Below, one piece after another: positions 7,806 through 9,640 of a stretch of 9,640 nucleotides of DNA. The translations under genes were made by a program, and so were the position numbers. Numbering within the stretch: the first letter of the stretch is position 1; each line of letters opens with the position of its first letter. This DNA is from an uncultured Pseudomonadota bacterium (GTDB lineage: Bacteria > Pseudomonadota > Gammaproteobacteria > Steroidobacterales > Steroidobacteraceae): the NCBI GenBank assembly GCA_903910215.1, contig CAIVYV010000142.1, forward strand, positions 1-9,640, in the 5' to 3' direction. The notes beneath the pieces were generated by a model. It did no database searches. It was not told the DNA's origin and was given only the letters and a program-made list of their open reading frames with translations.

Positions 7806-7893
7806 GTTCACCGCCCTGGCACGAACACGGCGCAACGCCGCGTAACCCCCGTGCCGCAAGCGGCGCAAATTGTAGCAGGGTATGAATCGAGTT
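7806..7893 (-). promoter_or_regulatory. nuoA leader / tRNA-nuo intergenic region
   Basis: These 88 bases between the tRNA 3' end and nuoA are the only sizeable non-coding space in the window. They hold the putative nuo promoter and two inverted repeats. The first is GCCG-CTTG-CGGC at 7853-7864 (a CUUG tetraloop on a G-C closing pair). The second is CGGCG-TTG-CGCCG at 7828-7840. The nuoA Shine-Dalgarno (AGGGCGG, 7811-7817) follows. Neither hairpin is followed by a T-run, so neither looks like an intrinsic terminator. Any regulatory role is inference. Confidence 0.5.
7869..7877 (-). promoter_or_regulatory. putative extended -10 promoter for the nuo operon
   Basis: On the minus strand the sequence TGC-TACAAT (TG at 7876-7877, hexamer at 7869-7874) matches an extended -10 element of the housekeeping sigma factor, with one mismatch to TATAAT. 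The 17-bp-upstream hexamer (7892-7897, ACCAAA) falls on the tRNA 3' end and does not resemble TTGACA, which is common for extended -10 promoters. Transcription would start near 7862, giving a leader of about 55-60 nt before nuoA. Confidence 0.5.
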
Positions 7894-7978
7894 TGGTGCG
7901 GTCGGGGAGACTCGAACTCCCATACCTTTCGGCGCTAGCCCCTCAAGCTAGTGTGTCTACCAATTCCACCACGACCGC
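7894..7978 (-). tRNA. leuU: tRNA-Leu, anticodon GAG, with encoded CCA
   Basis: An 85-nt class II tRNA folds by inspection. The 7-bp acceptor is GCGGTCG with CGACCGC, the D-stem is GTG/CAC around a loop containing TTGGTAGA, and the anticodon stem is CTAGC/GCTAG. The loop TTGAGGG gives anticodon GAG at 7942-7944, reading CUC and CUU leucine codons. A 13-nt long variable arm with a GAAA loop is diagnostic of tRNA-Leu/Ser. The T-stem is GGGAG/CTCCC around TTCGAGT, followed by discriminator A and genome-encoded CCA (7894-7896). The same isoacceptor, leuU, follows secG in E. coli. It starts 16 nt after the secG stop, so it is probably processed from the glmM-tpiA-secG transcript. Confidence 0.97.
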
Positions 7979-7987
7979 AACGTCGTT

Positions 7988-8002
7988 GTCAGACTTACTG
8001 AC
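7988..8002 (-). other. perfect inverted repeat over the secG stop codon, just before the tRNA
   Basis: GTCAG at 7998-8002 and CTGAC at 7988-7992 form a perfect 5-bp stem on the minus strand, with a 5-base loop (TAAGT) that contains the secG TAA. It ends 10 nt before the tRNA 5' end, and a near-palindrome AACGACGTT (7979-7987) fills the remaining gap. No T-run follows, so it is not an intrinsic terminator. A role as an mRNA end or a processing signal upstream of the tRNA is only a guess. Confidence 0.35.
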
Positions 8003-8342
8003 CCTGCTCTGGCGCCACCGGCGGTGCGTCAGACAATGTTGGCGCTGGATTCGCAGGCGCCACTTGCTCGACGGATTCGCCGAGCAAGCCTTCCGAGGTC
8101 TCAACGTTGTTGCGCGTGCCGAGCCACGCCAGCGCCAAACTGTTGAGCATGAAAATAGCGGCGAAAATCGCCGTGGAACGCGACAACCCCGTCGTTGCGC
8201 CGCGCGCACCGAATACACTGCCCGAAGCGCCCGCACCGAAACCGGCACCCGCATCGGCTCCGCGCCCACGCTGCAGCAGCACGAGCGCGACGATCGCGAT
8301 CGAGACGAACACTTGCAAGATGGTCAGAGCGGTCAGCAGCAT
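7995..8342 (-). CDS. secG: preprotein translocase subunit SecG
   Basis: SecG is the small auxiliary subunit of the SecYEG inner-membrane protein-export channel and assists SecA-driven translocation. The 115-residue product has two hydrophobic helices (about 4-22 and 57-74). They are joined by a Gly/Ala-rich loop with the family pattern LLQRGRGADAGAGFG (22-36) and SGSVFGARG (40-48). After helix 2 comes a tail of about 40 residues rich in Pro, Ala and acidic residues, normal for SecG and poorly conserved. The frame is open 16 codons upstream, but ATG 8340-8342 gives the family N-terminus (MLLTALTILQ). GGAAAG at 8353-8358, inside the end of tpiA, lies 10 nt upstream. The gap to tpiA is only 7 nt, so the genes are co-transcribed. 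Confidence 0.95.
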   Translation of the reverse strand: MLLTALTILQVFVSIAIVALVLLQRGRGADAGAGFGAGASGSVFGARGATTGLSRSTAIFAAIFMLNSLALAWLGTRNNVETSEGLLGESVEQVAPANPAPTLSDAPPVAPEQGQ

Positions 8343-8349
8343 GTGATGT

Positions 8350-9123
8350 TCACTTTCCGTTTGCAGCGGCCGCAGCGACGATCGCTGCAAACTCGGCTGC
8401 TTTCAGTGAGGCTCCACCTATCAGGCCACCGTCGACATCCGGCATCGCGAAAATCTCGTTCGCGTTGCCCGCCTTGACGCTGCCCCCATAAAGGACCCTC
8501 ACGGAGCCGGCAATTGTAGCATCGATTGAGGCAATTCGACCACGCAGGCAGGCATGAACTTCCTGCGCCTGTTCTGGACTGGCCGTTCGGCCGGTTCCGA
8601 TGGCCCAAACGGGCTCGTAAGCGAGCACGCCGCGGCCGACGGCCCCTACCCCAACGGTGCGAATCACCGCCTCGAGCTGACGAGCGACGACAGCCTCGGT
8701 GGCACCCGTCTCACGTTCTTGCAACGACTCGCCGACGCACAGTATCGGCACAAGCCCAACAGCCAGAGCCGATGCAAACTTGCGGGCCACGAGCTCATCG
8801 GTTTCGCCATAGATCGCCCGACGCTCGGAATGGCCGACGATCACGTAACGACACCCGATCTCGCGCAACATCGATGCCGAGACCTCGCCCGTGTAGGCAC
8901 CGGCCTCGACCTGCTCGCACACATCCTGCGCGCCAAGCTCGATCGCGCTTCCAGCGAGAGCAGCACCCACAGAAGGCAAATAAACGAAAGGCGGACATAC
9001 GGCGGTCTCGACGGAACTCGTCGGCAGCAATTCGCGCAATCCGAGCAGCAACTCGGCGTTCCCGGCGAGCGAGCCATGCATCTTCCAGTTGCCGACCACC
9101 AATGGCTTACGTTTCATCGTCAT
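8350..9123 (-). CDS. tpiA: triosephosphate isomerase
   Basis: This cytoplasmic glycolytic enzyme interconverts dihydroxyacetone phosphate and glyceraldehyde-3-phosphate. The 257-residue TIM barrel keeps all catalytic residues: N12 and K14 in GNWKMHG, H98 in YVIVGHSERR, and E170 in AYEPVWAIGTG, which leads into the flexible loop 6. The phosphate-binding YGGSVK is at 212-217 and GGASLK is near the C-terminus. Length is normal. There are two possible starts: ATG 9121-9123 overlaps the glmM stop (ATGA), and ATG 9115-9117 begins MKRKPLVVGNWKM. A GGGGG stretch is only 2 nt from the first ATG but 8 nt from the second, so the shorter 255-residue form may be the real one. Between glmM and secG the gene sits as I recall it in pseudomonads; E. 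coli lacks tpiA at this locus. Confidence 0.97.
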   Translation of the reverse strand: MTMKRKPLVVGNWKMHGSLAGNAELLLGLRELLPTSSVETAVCPPFVYLPSVGAALAGSAIELGAQDVCEQVEAGAYTGEVSASMLREIGCRYVIVGHSERRAIYGETDELVARKFASALAVGLVPILCVGESLQERETGATEAVVARQLEAVIRTVGVGAVGRGVLAYEPVWAIGTGRTASPEQAQEVHACLRGRIASIDATIAGSVRVLYGGSVKAGNANEIFAMPDVDGGLIGGASLKAAEFAAIVAAAAANGK

Positions 9124-9640
9124 ACCCCCGCTTGGACGGCATCCGCAATTCTTTGAGCGAAACTTCGCGCCGCCACCGACTCTTCCGCCTCGACCATCAC
9201 CCGAATCAGCGGCTCCGTGCCCGAGGCGCGCAATACCACACGGCCACGGCCATCGAGCTCGGCGTTGACCGCATCGACCACTTGTCGCACCGAATCACGC
9301 GAGTACGGATCGAACCGCTCCTTCACGCGAACGTTGATCATCACCTGCGGTAGCAACTGCAGGCCCGCAGTCAATTCGGCGAGCGACTTGCCGGTGTCGC
9401 ACATGACGCCCAGTACCTGCAGCGCTGCGATCATCGCATCACCGGTCGTCGTCTGATCGAGCGTGAGCAGATGCCCCGAGGTTTCGCCTCCGAGTACACC
9501 GCCCGTCTCGCGCAACTTCGCTAACACATAGCGATCGCCCACTGCTGCTCGTTCGAAGCCAATGCCTTTGTCACGCAGCGCACGCTCGAGACCGAAATTC
9601 GTCATCAGGGTGCCAACGACCGGGCCACGCAAGGTACCCG
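9120..9640 (-). CDS. glmM: phosphoglucosamine mutase (GlmM), C-terminal part; gene runs off the right edge
   Basis: GlmM converts glucosamine-6-phosphate to glucosamine-1-phosphate, a cytoplasmic step towards UDP-GlcNAc for peptidoglycan and lipopolysaccharide. About 172 C-terminal codons are visible, roughly the last 40 percent of a protein usually near 445-450 residues. The fragment opens with GPVVGTLMTNFGLE, followed by VGDRYVL. The sugar-binding loop GGETSGH is encoded around 9471-9488 and TTTGDAMIAALQVL follows. The C-terminal phosphate-binding loop RASGTEPLIRVMVE spans about 9189-9230. The catalytic phosphoserine and metal-binding segments lie outside the window. The sugar loop has Thr where many GlmM proteins have Asn or Gln, a minor substitution. 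The stop overlaps the tpiA start by 4 nt. Confidence 0.95.
   Translation of the reverse strand, partial: GTLRGPVVGTLMTNFGLERALRDKGIGFERAAVGDRYVLAKLRETGGVLGGETSGHLLTLDQTTTGDAMIAALQVLGVMCDTGKSLAELTAGLQLLPQVMINVRVKERFDPYSRDSVRQVVDAVNAELDGRGRVVLRASGTEPLIRVMVEAEESVAARSFAQRIADAVQAGV

Noticed and set aside
7828..7864. Possible intrinsic terminator between the tRNA and nuoA
   Set aside because: The two hairpins lack a following T-run on the minus strand and lie downstream of a likely promoter, so termination is not supported.
7806..7868. N-terminal extension of NuoA by 21 residues
   Set aside because: The extension is Arg-rich leader translation overlapping hairpins and the ribosome site. The family start is MLxNYLP at 7805.
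8526..9353. 275-codon open frame on the plus strand opposite tpiA and glmM
   Set aside because: Extremely Arg/Pro-rich translation, no family resemblance, entirely antisense to conserved enzymes; a composition artefact.
1..9640. Search for a novel system: mobile element, CRISPR, phage, toxin-antitoxin, defence or biosynthetic cassette
   Set aside because: Every stretch is accounted for by conserved genes in tight operon spacing. I saw no direct repeats flanking an insert, no integrase or transposase frame, no repeat-spacer array and no change in base composition.

Overview
The window is a contiguous stretch of housekeeping DNA from a GC-rich gammaproteobacterium. Every gene I can support lies on the minus strand. 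Read in the direction of transcription (right to left) the order is: 3' end of glmM, tpiA, secG, tRNA-Leu(GAG), then nuoA, nuoB, nuoC, nuoD, nuoE, nuoF, nuoG and the first 309 codons of nuoH, which runs off the left edge. nuoC and nuoD are separate genes, unlike the fused nuoCD of E. coli. NuoG lacks the extra N7 iron-sulfur cluster, and NuoC carries an insertion of about 36 residues. These traits, with the tpiA-secG-tRNA-Leu-nuo order, point to the Xanthomonadales or Nevskiales/Steroidobacter-like side of the Gammaproteobacteria. That placement is an inference from recalled family knowledge, not from a search.

Right part (about 7995-9640): glmM makes glucosamine-1-phosphate for cell-wall precursors, tpiA is the glycolytic triosephosphate isomerase, and secG is an auxiliary subunit of the SecYEG translocon. 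They are tightly packed: glmM and tpiA overlap by 4 nt, and tpiA and secG are 7 nt apart. The tRNA begins only 16 nt after the secG stop, so it is probably cut from the same transcript.

Left part (1-7893): an 88-nt leader separates the tRNA from nuoA and is the only real intergenic space. It holds a convincing extended -10 promoter and two small GC hairpins. The nuo genes then follow with 4- to 10-nt overlaps or gaps of at most 15 nt. Together they encode the NADH-oxidising module (NuoE, F, G), the connecting Q-module (NuoB, C, D) and the first membrane subunits (NuoA, H) of respiratory complex I. Genes nuoI to nuoN should lie beyond the left edge. All subunits keep their cluster- and quinone-site residues and none is frameshifted, so the complex looks functional.

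I found no mobile element, CRISPR array, phage gene, defence system or other exotic cassette. The points worth a second look are small and regulatory: a near-perfect Shine-Dalgarno separated from the nuoG start by a GUAA-loop hairpin, the nuo promoter abutting the tRNA, hairpins in the nuoA leader and at the secG stop, and several start-site choices.
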